Positions 10,266-20,242 of a stretch of 64,000 bases of DNA are shown piece after piece. Within the stretch, counting starts at the first letter, position 1. Each line of letters opens with the position of its first letter. The notes under the pieces were generated by a model. That model did no database searches, was not told where the DNA came from, and saw nothing but the letters and a program-made list of their open reading frames with translations. This DNA is from Cherax quadricarinatus (taxonomy: Eukaryota > Arthropoda > Malacostraca > Decapoda > Parastacidae), in contig NC_091325.1 in the NCBI RefSeq assembly GCF_038502225.1, forward strand, positions 31,746,107 to 31,810,106, in the 5' to 3' direction. The translations under genes and the position numbers were made by a program.

Positions 10266-10612
10266 TGTAGATGAATGGTTCAGTGAACCGACACGTTGAT
10301 AAATTAGACACATGTGCAACTCTTGGGTATCTTTACTGAGGAAACATTTCGCCACACAGTGGCTTCATCAGTCCATACAAAGGAGAAATGTGAAGAACAG
10401 GAGATTGAGGTAATTAGTCCCTCAACCTTGAGTCGATGTGGTCAATCCAGTCCATTGATGGACTGACCACATCGACTCAAGGTTGAGGGACTGATTACCT
10501 CATTCTCCTGTTCTTCACGTTTCTCCTTTGTATGAACTGATGAAGCCACTGTGTGGCGAAACGTTTTCTCAGTAAAGATACCCAAGAGTTGCACATGTGT
10601 CTAATTTATCAG
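10266..10612. mobile_element. Palindromic hammerhead-like element P1
   Basis: This is a 347-bp near-perfect palindrome. The right arm reads CTGATGA, then A, stem GCCAC-TGT-GTGGC, then GAAACGTTTT (10,541-10,570 region), followed by AAAGATACCC and GTTGCACATGTGTC; the left arm is its inverse. It is flanked by CGGTGAAGCAT at 10255-10265 and 10613-10623 (11-bp duplication). The left end carries an extra unpaired tail with the hairpin GGTTC-AGT-GAACC. CTGATGA-stem-GAAAC is the hammerhead ribozyme core layout, known from Penelope-like elements. The extra A after the core and the missing clear stem III make cleavage activity uncertain. Confidence 0.8.
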
Positions 10613-11401
10613 CGGTGAAGCATAGAGTAGAACATTATTTAGATAACAGTAAAGATGAGTTCAGTGCATATATGGAATGGGAAAAGGCATGTTTCTGGGT
10701 GGATAGAGAAGCAATGAGGCAAATATTGCAAATGTATGGAATAGGTGGCAGGTTACTGAAAGCAGTTAAGACTTTTCAGGAGGACAGTGAGGCCCAGGTT
10801 AGAGTATATAGAAGAGAGGGAGATTGTTTTCAAGTAGAAGTAGACCTTAGACAGGGATTCATGGTGTAACCAAAGCTGTTCAATAAATTTATAGATAGGA
10901 TTGTAAAAGAAATTAATCCTAGTGTGTTGGCAAGAAGTGTGAGATTAAAAGATGAAGAACATAACACAACGGGGGAGTTGTCATAAAAGCTTTTTGCTGA
11001 TGATTCTGTGCTTTTGGGAGATTCTGAAGAGAAGTTGCAGAGATTTGTGGATGAGTTTGGTAGGGTATGAAAAAGAAGGAAATTAAAAGTGAACATAGAA
11101 ATAAGCAACGTGATGAGGATAGTAAAAAAATTGTAAGTAATGAAGGATTGGATATCAGATTGGAGAGAGGGAATATTGGGGAAGAGAATGTATTCAAATA
11201 TTTTGGAGTGGACTTGTCAGCAGATAGGATTGTAAAAGACGCGGTGAATCATAGAACTGATGAAGGGGAATAAGGGGTTGGAACACTGAGGAGAATATGG
11301 AGACAAGTAACATTATCCATGGAAGCAAACAGTGGAATGTATGAGAGTATAGTAGCACTACGGGTCTGATATGGGTGTGAAGCATGGGTAGTGAATGTTG
11401 C

Positions 11402-11761
<360 letters not shown>

Positions 11762-12779
11762 TGTGGAAATTTATTTGGTCCAAATAGTTCCACAGCTCAG
11801 ATCCAGCATGAGCGTCTGGTCGTCTGAGCCGAGCGACCCTTAAACCCTCCCAAACAAGCAAGGCATTCTCTGGTTGGCGGTTGGTAAGCTTATTTAATTT
11901 ATAGATTTACTCTTCAGGGAAGGAGTAGGTAGGTTTACTGGTAATACACTAATATTAGGTTTACTAAGGCATCTGTAGATAATGATAGAGTAGACCTAAG
12001 ACCTTAACATAGGTAGTAATAGGCCGATAATGTAGGCAAACACTAGGATAAGTTAGCTAGGGAGAACTGGCAGCCCTAGCTTGAATGGCGGGGCGCAGGT
12101 CACAAAGACAGAATAGCGTCCTTCTTACGATAGACTTCGACTGGACAAGACGTGCCGTGAACATCAGGCGGTGCCCCCACGTGTCTTCACATCTGAGACC
12201 TGGGGAAATCTGGTAGAGACACCTCGATGTACCGTAGATGATCTCCTCCATCAGCCCATACAGTAAGACGAGATATTCACCTTTTCCCGTAGGATCTGGC
12301 CAGTGACTTAGGAGATCGTGAGTTGAGTTAACTGAGGGCTTGGCGTGCTACAGAGAGAGTATGCCCAGTAAGTACCAGCGTCTCAGAGTCGTCTGAAGCT
12401 AGCGTCTGAGTCTGCATAGTTATACTAGGGAATACATACCCTCTTGGATATAGGAATTTCTGAGGTGCAGGCAGGACACTAATAACGATTGAATATTGCA
12501 GGAATTAATGCTCCCGGTTGCACGTGGTTCCCAAGGGGAAGTCCAAGGGGGCTAAAGCTAGGCTTAGGAAGTTGAAGATCAGGATATATGCTGCAACACC
12601 AAGTAAGTTAGTCCTTTATACGTGCATGCAGGCGAGGTTTCTTGCAATACCAATCATTTGTGAAAAAATCTGTCCTATAAGCCACTTGTGAGGCTGAGGT
12701 ACCCATCTCAGAGCTCGGTGTCAACAGAGTTTGCCAGGGTAGGCGACTCACTTGGAGGCAGCCCAGACAAATTTTCACA
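11762..12779 (+). repeat. 5' LTR of BEL/Pao element
   Basis: Begins TGTGGAAATT and ends TTTTCACA, giving TG...CA ends. It is identical in length to the 3' LTR with a constant offset of 7463 bp, so there is no net indel. Confidence 0.96.
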
Positions 12780-12783
12780 AAAG

Positions 12784-12801
12784 TGGTCCTTCGAAAATCG
12801 G
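12784..12801 (+). promoter_or_regulatory. Primer binding site, probably tRNA-Tyr
   Basis: TGGTCCTTCGAA starts four bases after the 5' LTR. TGG pairs with the tRNA CCA end and TCCTTCGA is complementary to the discriminator plus acceptor stem of a tRNA whose 5' end is CCTTCGA, which is the conserved start of eukaryotic tRNA-Tyr. The match beyond 12 bases is uncertain. Confidence 0.65.
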
Positions 12802-13746
12802 ATGTGGAATAGCTAGGTTAAGCTATCATAGCTAGGCCACAGTTAGGAACCAGTTTAACAAAGTTAGGTTAAGCTATCATAGCTAGGCCACAGGTTAAGC
12901 TATCATAGCTAGGCCACAGTTAGGAACCAGTTTAAAAAAGTTAGGTTTAAGTTAGCACACCTAGGTCAAAGTTACTCAGAGGCTAGGCCAAGCTGACTAT
13001 ACACAGAAGTTGTTATTTGCAGTAATTTACAGGCAGGCCAGGTAGGCTAGAGAAGCTTGTGAATTTAATTATTTACAGTGATTACAAGTAATCCAGAGTA
13101 GGAGACTTGTGTGTTAATTACTTACAGTGGATTTGCAAGGTAGCCACAGTTAGGCTAGGCCTGTGCAATATTTACAAAAGGTTATAGTAGCTAGGACAGA
13201 TTTAACCTAGTTATTATTTACAGGGAGTTATAAAGCCAGGTTTAAGTTATAGCACACTAGCTAGGTTAGGATTTACCTTATCCAACCATCCACGCTAAAC
13301 AGAGTAAGCTGGGCACAGTTAGGCCAAGCTGTTTACATACATTATTTATTTACTGTTTCACAAGTTGAATTGTTGAATTTGCTTGTGTTAACCAAGTGAT
13401 TTTAATTTGTATACTGCCCTATTAGTGTGTGATTTTCATTGTCTTTGATTCATGTTAATGTGGGATTTGTGAATTATACCTGAGACTAGGTTAAGTCCTG
13501 TAATTATTTGCTGGCATTGTACAGTTAAGTGCTAGGTTAAGCTTTCACATCGATACACATTTTGATTGGGATTTGAGAGCTAACAGTGTACATTTTTGAT
13601 TCATAGTAGAGTCAATATAACAAAGGGAATTGTTAAGCTTGTTGAGAAGCCTTAAGACTCGTTCATTCTTACCTAACACCGTGACGTGCTGTGGGGTGGA
13701 CTGGGTAAAGTACAATTAGTGTCACACTCCTCATTAAACTTCGACA
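12802..13746 (+). other. BEL/Pao leader with short tandem repeats
   Basis: This is an untranslated leader of about 945 bp. It contains three imperfect copies of a unit with GGTTAAGCTATCATAGCTAG between 12,818 and 12,920, and many further CTAGGTTAAG/GTTAGGCC-like words. Many short stops in all frames leave the ATG at 13,747 as the first long-frame start. Confidence 0.7.
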
Positions 13747-16700
13747 ATGGCAGATGGGGGTTCAGGAGAGTCTGGTTCAGTGCTAACAAAATTAAAACGA
13801 TCAGTAGCAGCATACAAAGGGCATCTGAACAGAACGCGTAACAGGTGCAAGGCTACTTGCCAACGCAGTAATGTAGACTGCGATGATTTGCAGAACTGCT
13901 TGAAGAGTTTGGGGGAAAAGTGGGAAGCCTATGAACAAGCATTCACAGCATATGAGCTACAGGCTATTGAGGATGAGGAATCCCAGGGAAGTCTTCAGCA
14001 GGCTATGGACGAATTCACTAAGGATGATGTAGATTGTCATCAGGAGATGAATATGTACAAAGATAAGTTAAGTACATTAAAGGCTAGTATTCCAAGGATG
14101 GTGTTGAACACCGCAGGTACCCCAAACAACCACACACCTGTCAATATGTTGCCCAAGTTGCCCCAGCTGAATTTACCAACGTTTGACGGAACCTTAACAG
14201 AGTACATTGGTTTCTGGGATCAGTTTAGAGCCCAGATAGATGACAGAAATGATTTGTCAGATGCCGTCAAGTTGCAGTATTTGCGGTCGCAACTCAAGGG
14301 TAAAGCCTTAGATCTGGTCCGGCACTACCCGATTACTGACGCTAATTATCAACATGCCAAAGACCAATTAGAAGACATGTTTGGCAACACTGAGGAGATA
14401 AAGGTAGCTATACTTTATCGGTTGTTGGATCTAGAGGCTTGCCGACATGACCGTCAAAGTCTAGAGAAGTTCCGTATTGAGGTTATGAGCTTGTCCAATA
14501 GTTTCAGAGATTTGCATGATGAGAATGATTCAAAATGGATCCTTAGCCAGGTGATTCAGAGGAAACTGGCTAGCACGACAGTGCATGAGTTACACTTAAA
14601 ACATCGGACGAATAGGTTCACGATAGACCAAATTGTTGAAGGGTTAGGGGATCTCATATCTCACCTGAGCATAGGTCAGGGGGAGAAATTACCTACCAAG
14701 GAGAAGTCGGTCGACTTCCCCAGACATTCGAGAGATAGACCTAAACCACCTCCCACTAAAGTAGGCACGTATTATGCCCAGGGCGAACCCTCCACCCACA
14801 GGGCCAAGGGAGAAGCCACTAAAGCGGCCAGTATGAGACGGTGCGTGTTTTGTGATGAAGAACACGCTAGTTCAGGGTGTTCAAGCTTCACCACCTATAA
14901 CCAAAGGGTTCAACGGCTAAGAGAGTTGAGACTTTGTTTCAAGTGTTGTGGAGAACATTTTGCCAGGGACTGTAACACCATGCTCAGGGAGTGTCGGGGC
15001 TGCCGGAAGGGAAAGCACCACAGTGCACTGTGTCCTAATGATGCCGGATTAGCACAAGTTAAGGAGAGCAAACCGCAAGAAAGGGCGGAGAGCAAGAACA
15101 AGTCAGAAGTAACGATGAGTGTGGTGAGTACGGCACCGAGAATTTGTTCTGGTGAGCAATTTCAAGGCTCGGTGGCCTTGCCCACCATAATGGCGGTGGT
15201 CGCGAACGGGAAGAAGTCTGAAACAACCCGTTTGTTCTTCGACAGTGGGGCACAGAGATCCTTCATAGCGGAGAGTCTAGCCACTAGGTTGAAGCTGGAG
15301 ACAGTTGGTAAAGTTGACATGAAGGTGGAAGGGTTTGGTGGGGAAGTCCCACGCAGGTCTTATCCAGTAGTCAATGTGACGGTCAGGTTAGCCGGGCATC
15401 GACGGGAAATTTCAGCCTTGATGGTGAAGAGGCTGCCCAATATCATTACCACTAGGGGACTGGCTGAAGCAGTCAAACGTTTGAGGGAGTTGGGTGTGAA
15501 GCTAGCAGAACCAGACATTGCTACAGACAATGTTAGTAATGTAGGCATATTGGTAGGAGGGGATTACCTAGACGAGTTCGTGTCTACGAGAAGGGTTATC
15601 AAGGAAGGTGTGGGCCTGTACAGGACTCCAGCGGGGTACATCGTAGGAGGCAGAATATCAGCTCACTTCCCTGCGACCCCGGGAAAGGAGGGCTCTGGTA
15701 TTACAGCGACTGAGGCTGTACTGGTGATGCAGATTGGTGTGCACGAAGGCCTGTCAGAGGCGCAAGTTGGCATATCCGACAGTGAGCCGGTCCATAAACT
15801 ATGGGACCTGGATGTAGTAGGGATTAAAGGTGACCAGCCGCCCCCCGAACACGAAGAGACGTATCGAGATTACTTGAACCATGTGCAGTTCAGGGACGGG
15901 CAGTATTGGGTGCGACTCCCATGGAAACCGGGCCACCCAACGCTGCCCACTAATTTCAAGAGGGCACGTGGTCAGTTGAATTCATTGGTGAACAGCCTGA
16001 CCAGGAAGGGTCTGGTGGGGAAATATGATGATATTATTAAGGAACAGCTGGGCCTTGGGTTCATCGAGAAAGTGCCCAATGCCAGCCCTGGGGAAAACAC
16101 CCATTATCTTCCACACATGGCAGTCACCAAGGAGTCGGTAACCACTCCCATCAGAGTAGTCTTCAACTGCAGCTCGCAGGCGAGTCCCCGAGAGCCATCG
16201 TTGAACGACTGTCTGCTCACAGGGCCCTCCCTGACGCAGAAATTAGCAGATGTGTTGTTGAGATTCAGGACGGAACAGTACGCCTATGCGGCAGACATTA
16301 GCAAAGCCTTCCTACGTATTGGGTTGCAGCCACAGGATAGGGACTACACAAGGTTCTTGTGGCTGGCTAACAGGGAGATGCCCAAGCAAGGGTATGATAC
16401 CTATAGATTCAGGGCAGTGTTGTTTGGTGCCACTAGTTCACCATTCCTATTACAGGCTACCATAGACTACCACCTTGTGAACTGTAACAGCCCGCTTAAA
16501 GAATTACTGAAGACCCTATTTTATGTAGACAACATGCAGGGTACCACCTCAGATGAAAGGCTGTTGATGGATATTTACCGAGAGTCTAATCAGGAGATGC
16601 TCTCAGCTAACATGCCATTGAGAGAATGGGTGACAAACAATCCAACGTTGCGGGGCATGGTGGAACATGACTATACTGGCTACTCAGTGCCTGAGGTAAC

Positions 16701-19194
16701 ATCGGTGTTGGGACTAGAGTGGGAAGTCAAGGAAGACAGACTTAGGCTAAAGAGGAAGCCTGATGGGGAAGGGAAGCTGACCAGGAGGTCTTTGCTGAGC
16801 AAAGTGCAGACTGCCTTCGATCCTTTGGGTTTGTTGACACCCATCACCATTCGAGGGAGGATGCTAGTACAACAGACCTGGGAGCTGAACCTAGGTTGGG
16901 ACGACCCACTGCCAGAAACAGTCTGCCAGGAGTGGGATCTGGTTAACAAAGACCTAGCGGAATTGCACGAGTTCACATTCCCCAGGTCCATCGGGTGCAC
17001 CGGGCGGGATTATGACTTGCACGTCTTTTGTGATGCCTCCTCCAGGGCCTATGGGGCAGTAGCGTATCTGGTGGCCGGGGACCAAGTCAATCTGGTCACC
17101 AGTCGTGCGCGGGTGACACCCCTGAAGGATTGCTCGATCCCAAAGCTAGAGCTCACAGCGATGTTGCTGGGAGCAAGACTGGGTAAGTACGTAGAGGAGG
17201 TGTTAAGTAATCTGAGGGTGACACACACCTATGTATGGACAGACTCGGAGGTGGCCTTACAGTGGGTCCAGAATGACAGGTCTAAGCTCCCCTATGTCAG
17301 GAATCGGGTAAAGGAGATACGGGAACTACAGTCAACGTCAACAATTCTGTATGTGCCTACAGATCAAAACCCAGCCGACCTGATAAGCCGAGGGGTGACA
17401 CACAGAAAGTTGAGTAAAAGCGAGCTTTGGTTCAAAGGCCCAGACTGGTTACCGGCAAGGGATTGCTGGCCGGAGCAGAAATTCGTGGAGACAATCAGCA
17501 GCATAGTACATTTCGCGGGGGAACACGACACTGAATTATTTGACCCCAGGCGCTACTCCTCGTGGAGAAAACTTATAGGAGTCACGGAAATGGTATTTCG
17601 ATTCGTGAGGAAGCTGCATGACAAGGTAAGCCAGGGTCGACAGTTGTCTCTAGTGGGTCCCAGAGAATATTGGATAAGGCAGTACCAAAGGGGGAGGTTT
17701 CCAGGAGTGCTGGAAGTACTTGCGACCCGGCAGCAGGTTATGGCCTCAGGACGCGTGTCCAACGATGACGACTCAGGGAACAGCAAATTGGTTCACTCAT
17801 TGGGATTGTTCCTAGATCATGCGGGGCTAATAAGATGCAGGGGAAGAATACAAAACTCTGAGCTCAGCTATGGGGCCAAACATCCCGTGCTGCTGGGAAA
17901 GGAGGGATGGGCGACAGAGCTATTGATACAAGATGCCCATCAGAGGACCTTACATGGGGGGTTTGGAGATACCCTCACCTGCCTAAGTCAGAATTACTGG
18001 GTACTGAAGGGTCGAGCTGCCGTCAAAAGGGAGCTAAAGAGTTGCACGGTCTGCCGGCGGTACGATGGGAGGACCCTACCCTACCCAGGTCCACCACCGC
18101 TGCCTCAGGAGCGGGTACATAGTGACAGGCCCTTTGAGACTGTAGGAATAGACTATACGGGGGCTATCACATTGAAGAACCCAGGAGACGTTAAGGAGGG
18201 CCCTCAGAAAGTATATGTCTGCCTGTTTACCTGTGCCACTACTCGAGCGGTGCATTTGGAGTTGGCAGAAGATATGACGACAGAGACTTTCGTGAAGTTG
18301 TTCAGGAGGTTTACTGCCAGATTCTCGTGCCCGCGATTGATTATCTCGGACAATGGCACAAGCTTTAGGGGGGCCGATAAAGTTTTCAGGAATCTTAGGG
18401 ACAACGGAGAAGTACGAGAACACCTGAAGAGAATAGAGTGCGAGTGGAGGTTCATAGCTCCCAGGGCACCCTGGCAAGGGGGATTCTATGAACGCATGGT
18501 GGGCACAGTCAAAAGGTGCATTCGGAAGGTCTTGCACGGCAGGAGGGTGAGCTGTGATGAACTGAGGACAGTGTTAGTTGAGATAGAGGCAAGAGTTAAT
18601 AACAGGCCTCTGACCTACGTACAAAATGGGATTGACGAGCAAGAAGCTCTCACCCCCAATCACATGCTGTTTGGAAGAAGAATTGAGCCCTTCCCCGCAA
18701 TTTTGAGTCAGTCTTCCAAGGAGCTGGATTATTATGGGCCAGATGGTCCCCCCATCAATGAAGAACTGCACAGGAGTCACAACAGACTGGTGAACATCCT
18801 GGACAAATGGAACCAGGTGTGGCGAAGGGATTACTTGACAACCTTGCGAGAACATTTCTATGGTGCCGACCCCGAGGCGAATAAGATGATGCTAAGTGAA
18901 GGGGACCTGGTGCTGGTAGAATCCGAGGCACCGAGGGCATACTGGCCTCTTGGCCTGGTAGTGTCAACCCACCCAGACAAGGCTGGGCGGTTGAGAATGG
19001 TGAAAGTGAGAATGAACGGTGTCGAGACTATAAGACCCATCAACAGGCTTTTGCCTCTCGAGGTCCACACGGTGGGACTGGGACATGAGAAATCAGACCA
19101 GAGGTTGAGCGAGCTGAGCGGCCGGACGACCCGTCGAACGGCGCTCGAGTCCAGGGCCCACTGGGGGGGCCTGCGGGAGGCAGACTTGATCTAG
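13747..19194 (+). CDS. BEL/Pao gag-pol polyprotein
   Basis: One uninterrupted frame of 1815 residues encodes all structural and enzymatic parts of the element. Gag-like region: coiled N-terminus and a DUF1759-type segment (LPTFDGTLTEYIGFWDQFRA, about 145-165). A Cys/His zinc-knuckle array follows (about 365-435: RRCVFCDEEH, LCFKCCGEHFARDC, CRGCRKGKHHSALC). Aspartic protease: FFDSGAQRSF with catalytic Asp at residue 499. RT: first Asp in YAADISKAFL (850), FGATSSPF, and YVDN at 926-929 where YxDD is usual. RNase H: VFCDASSRAYGA (Asp 1096), KLELTA, WTDSEVALQW. Integrase: zinc site (HGGF ... CTVCRR), then GIDYTG (Asp 1469), SDNGTSF (Asp 1535) and FYERMVGTVK (Glu 1582). The C-terminal DUF5641-like block starts at LVLVES. 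The domain order PR-RT-RH-IN and the gag type define BEL/Pao. The ATG is the first in frame. Expression as one polyprotein from the 5' LTR is inferred. Confidence 0.96.
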   Translation: MADGGSGESGSVLTKLKRSVAAYKGHLNRTRNRCKATCQRSNVDCDDLQNCLKSLGEKWEAYEQAFTAYELQAIEDEESQGSLQQAMDEFTKDDVDCHQEMNMYKDKLSTLKASIPRMVLNTAGTPNNHTPVNMLPKLPQLNLPTFDGTLTEYIGFWDQFRAQIDDRNDLSDAVKLQYLRSQLKGKALDLVRHYPITDANYQHAKDQLEDMFGNTEEIKVAILYRLLDLEACRHDRQSLEKFRIEVMSLSNSFRDLHDENDSKWILSQVIQRKLASTTVHELHLKHRTNRFTIDQIVEGLGDLISHLSIGQGEKLPTKEKSVDFPRHSRDRPKPPPTKVGTYYAQGEPSTHRAKGEATKAASMRRCVFCDEEHASSGCSSFTTYNQRVQRLRELRLCFKCCGEHFARDCNTMLRECRGCRKGKHHSALCPNDAGLAQVKESKPQERAESKNKSEVTMSVVSTAPRICSGEQFQGSVALPTIMAVVANGKKSETTRLFFDSGAQRSFIAESLATRLKLETVGKVDMKVEGFGGEVPRRSYPVVNVTVRLAGHRREISALMVKRLPNIITTRGLAEAVKRLRELGVKLAEPDIATDNVSNVGILVGGDYLDEFVSTRRVIKEGVGLYRTPAGYIVGGRISAHFPATPGKEGSGITATEAVLVMQIGVHEGLSEAQVGISDSEPVHKLWDLDVVGIKGDQPPPEHEETYRDYLNHVQFRDGQYWVRLPWKPGHPTLPTNFKRARGQLNSLVNSLTRKGLVGKYDDIIKEQLGLGFIEKVPNASPGENTHYLPHMAVTKESVTTPIRVVFNCSSQASPREPSLNDCLLTGPSLTQKLADVLLRFRTEQYAYAADISKAFLRIGLQPQDRDYTRFLWLANREMPKQGYDTYRFRAVLFGATSSPFLLQATIDYHLVNCNSPLKELLKTLFYVDNMQGTTSDERLLMDIYRESNQEMLSANMPLREWVTNNPTLRGMVEHDYTGYSVPEVTSVLGLEWEVKEDRLRLKRKPDGEGKLTRRSLLSKVQTAFDPLGLLTPITIRGRMLVQQTWELNLGWDDPLPETVCQEWDLVNKDLAELHEFTFPRSIGCTGRDYDLHVFCDASSRAYGAVAYLVAGDQVNLVTSRARVTPLKDCSIPKLELTAMLLGARLGKYVEEVLSNLRVTHTYVWTDSEVALQWVQNDRSKLPYVRNRVKEIRELQSTSTILYVPTDQNPADLISRGVTHRKLSKSELWFKGPDWLPARDCWPEQKFVETISSIVHFAGEHDTELFDPRRYSSWRKLIGVTEMVFRFVRKLHDKVSQGRQLSLVGPREYWIRQYQRGRFPGVLEVLATRQQVMASGRVSNDDDSGNSKLVHSLGLFLDHAGLIRCRGRIQNSELSYGAKHPVLLGKEGWATELLIQDAHQRTLHGGFGDTLTCLSQNYWVLKGRAAVKRELKSCTVCRRYDGRTLPYPGPPPLPQERVHSDRPFETVGIDYTGAITLKNPGDVKEGPQKVYVCLFTCATTRAVHLELAEDMTTETFVKLFRRFTARFSCPRLIISDNGTSFRGADKVFRNLRDNGEVREHLKRIECEWRFIAPRAPWQGGFYERMVGTVKRCIRKVLHGRRVSCDELRTVLVEIEARVNNRPLTYVQNGIDEQEALTPNHMLFGRRIEPFPAILSQSSKELDYYGPDGPPINEELHRSHNRLVNILDKWNQVWRRDYLTTLREHFYGADPEANKMMLSEGDLVLVESEAPRAYWPLGLVVSTHPDKAGRLRMVKVRMNGVETIRPINRLLPLEVHTVGLGHEKSDQRLSELSGRTTRRTALESRAHWGGLREADLI

Positions 19195-19224
19195 ACTTAG
19201 CGCCTACCTTCGCCGGCGGGAGGA

Positions 19225-20242
19225 TGTGGAAATTTATTTGGTCCAAATAGTTCCACAGCTCAGATCCAGCATGAGCGTCTGGTCGTCTGAGCCGAGCGAC
19301 CCTTAAACCCTCCCAAACAAGCAAGGCATTCTCTGGTTGGCGGTTGGTAAGCTTATTTAATTTATAGATTTACTCTTCAGGGAAGGAGTAGGTAGGTTTA
19401 CTGGTAATACACTAATATTAGGTTTACTAAGGCATCTGTAGATAATGATAGAGTAGACCTAAGACCTTAACATAGGTAGTAATAGGCCGATAATGTAGGC
19501 AAACACTAGGATAAGTTAGCTAGGGAGAACTGGCAGCCCTAGCTTGAATGGCGGGGCGCAGGTCACAAAGACAGAATAGCGTCCTTCTTACGATAGACTT
19601 CGACTGGACAAGACGTGCCGTGAACATCAGGCGGTGCCCCCACGTGTCTTCACATCTGAGACCTGGGGAAATCTGGTAGAGACACCTCGATGTACCGTAG
19701 ATGATCTCCTCCATCAGCCCATACAGTAAGACGAGATATTCACCTTTTCCCGTAGGATCTGGCCAGTGACTTAGGAGATCGTGAGTTGAGTTAACTGAGG
19801 GCTTGGCGTGCTACAGAGAGAGTATGCCCAGTAAGTACCAGCGTCTCAGAGTCGTCTGAAGCTAGCGTCTGAGTCTGCATAGTTATACTAGGGAATACAT
19901 ACCCTCTTGGATATAGGAATTTCTGAGGTGCAGGCAGGACACTAATAACGATTGAATATTGCAGGAATTAATGCTCCCGGTTGCACGTGGTTCCCAAGGG
20001 GAAGTCCAAGGGGGCTAAAGCTAGGCTTAGGAAGTTGAAGATCAGGATGTATGCTGCAACACCAAGTAAGTTAGTCCTTTATACGTGCATGCAGGCGAGG
20101 TTTCTTGCAATACCAATCATTTGTGAAAAAATCTGTCCTATAAGCCACTTGTGAGGCTGAGGTACCCATCTCAGAGCTCGGTGTCAACAGAGTTTGCCAG
20201 GGTAGGCGACTCACTTGGAGGCAGCCCAGACAAATTTTCACA
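19225..20242 (+). repeat. 3' LTR of BEL/Pao element
   Basis: 1018 bp, beginning TGTGG after the purine tract and ending TTTTCACA. It differs from the 5' LTR only at 20049. Confidence 0.96.

Larger units (their letters stand above)
9871..11400 (+). pseudogene. RTE-like LINE RT remnant, interrupted by two insertions
   Basis: After removal of the insertions at 9919-10250 and 10266-10612, the plus strand reads as RT: WVDREAMRQILQMYGIGGRLLKAVKTF (10,705 on), VRVYRREGDCFQ, VDLRQGF, then stop, PKLFNKFIDRIVKEI, LFADDSVLLGDSEEKLQRFVDEF, and a C-terminal block near 11,340 (ESIVALRV, then stop, YGCEAWVV). The order QGF ... LFNxFxD ... FADD is that of RTE-type or related LINE RTs. Stops at 10,867 and 10,984 and frameshifts make it a pseudogene. 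It is broken off at the (TA)n tract. Confidence 0.75.
11762..20242 (+). mobile_element. Complete BEL/Pao LTR retrotransposon
   Basis: The element is 8481 bp long with two 1018-bp LTRs, primer binding site, leader, a single gag-pol ORF of 1815 codons and a purine tract (GGCGGGAGGA) directly before the 3' LTR. It is flanked by AGCAC at 11757-11761 and 20243-20247, a 5-bp target duplication. By eye the two LTRs differ at a single base (A at 12586, G at 20049), so insertion is very recent. All enzyme domains are open and in order, so this copy could be transposition-competent apart from the YVDN question noted under the ORF. Confidence 0.97.

Noticed and set aside
10266..10612. Confident claim of an active ribozyme in P1 or P3
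   Set aside because: The CTGATGA core and GAAAC are present, but an extra A follows the core and no convincing stem III or stem I was found by eye. Only a hammerhead-like call is supported.
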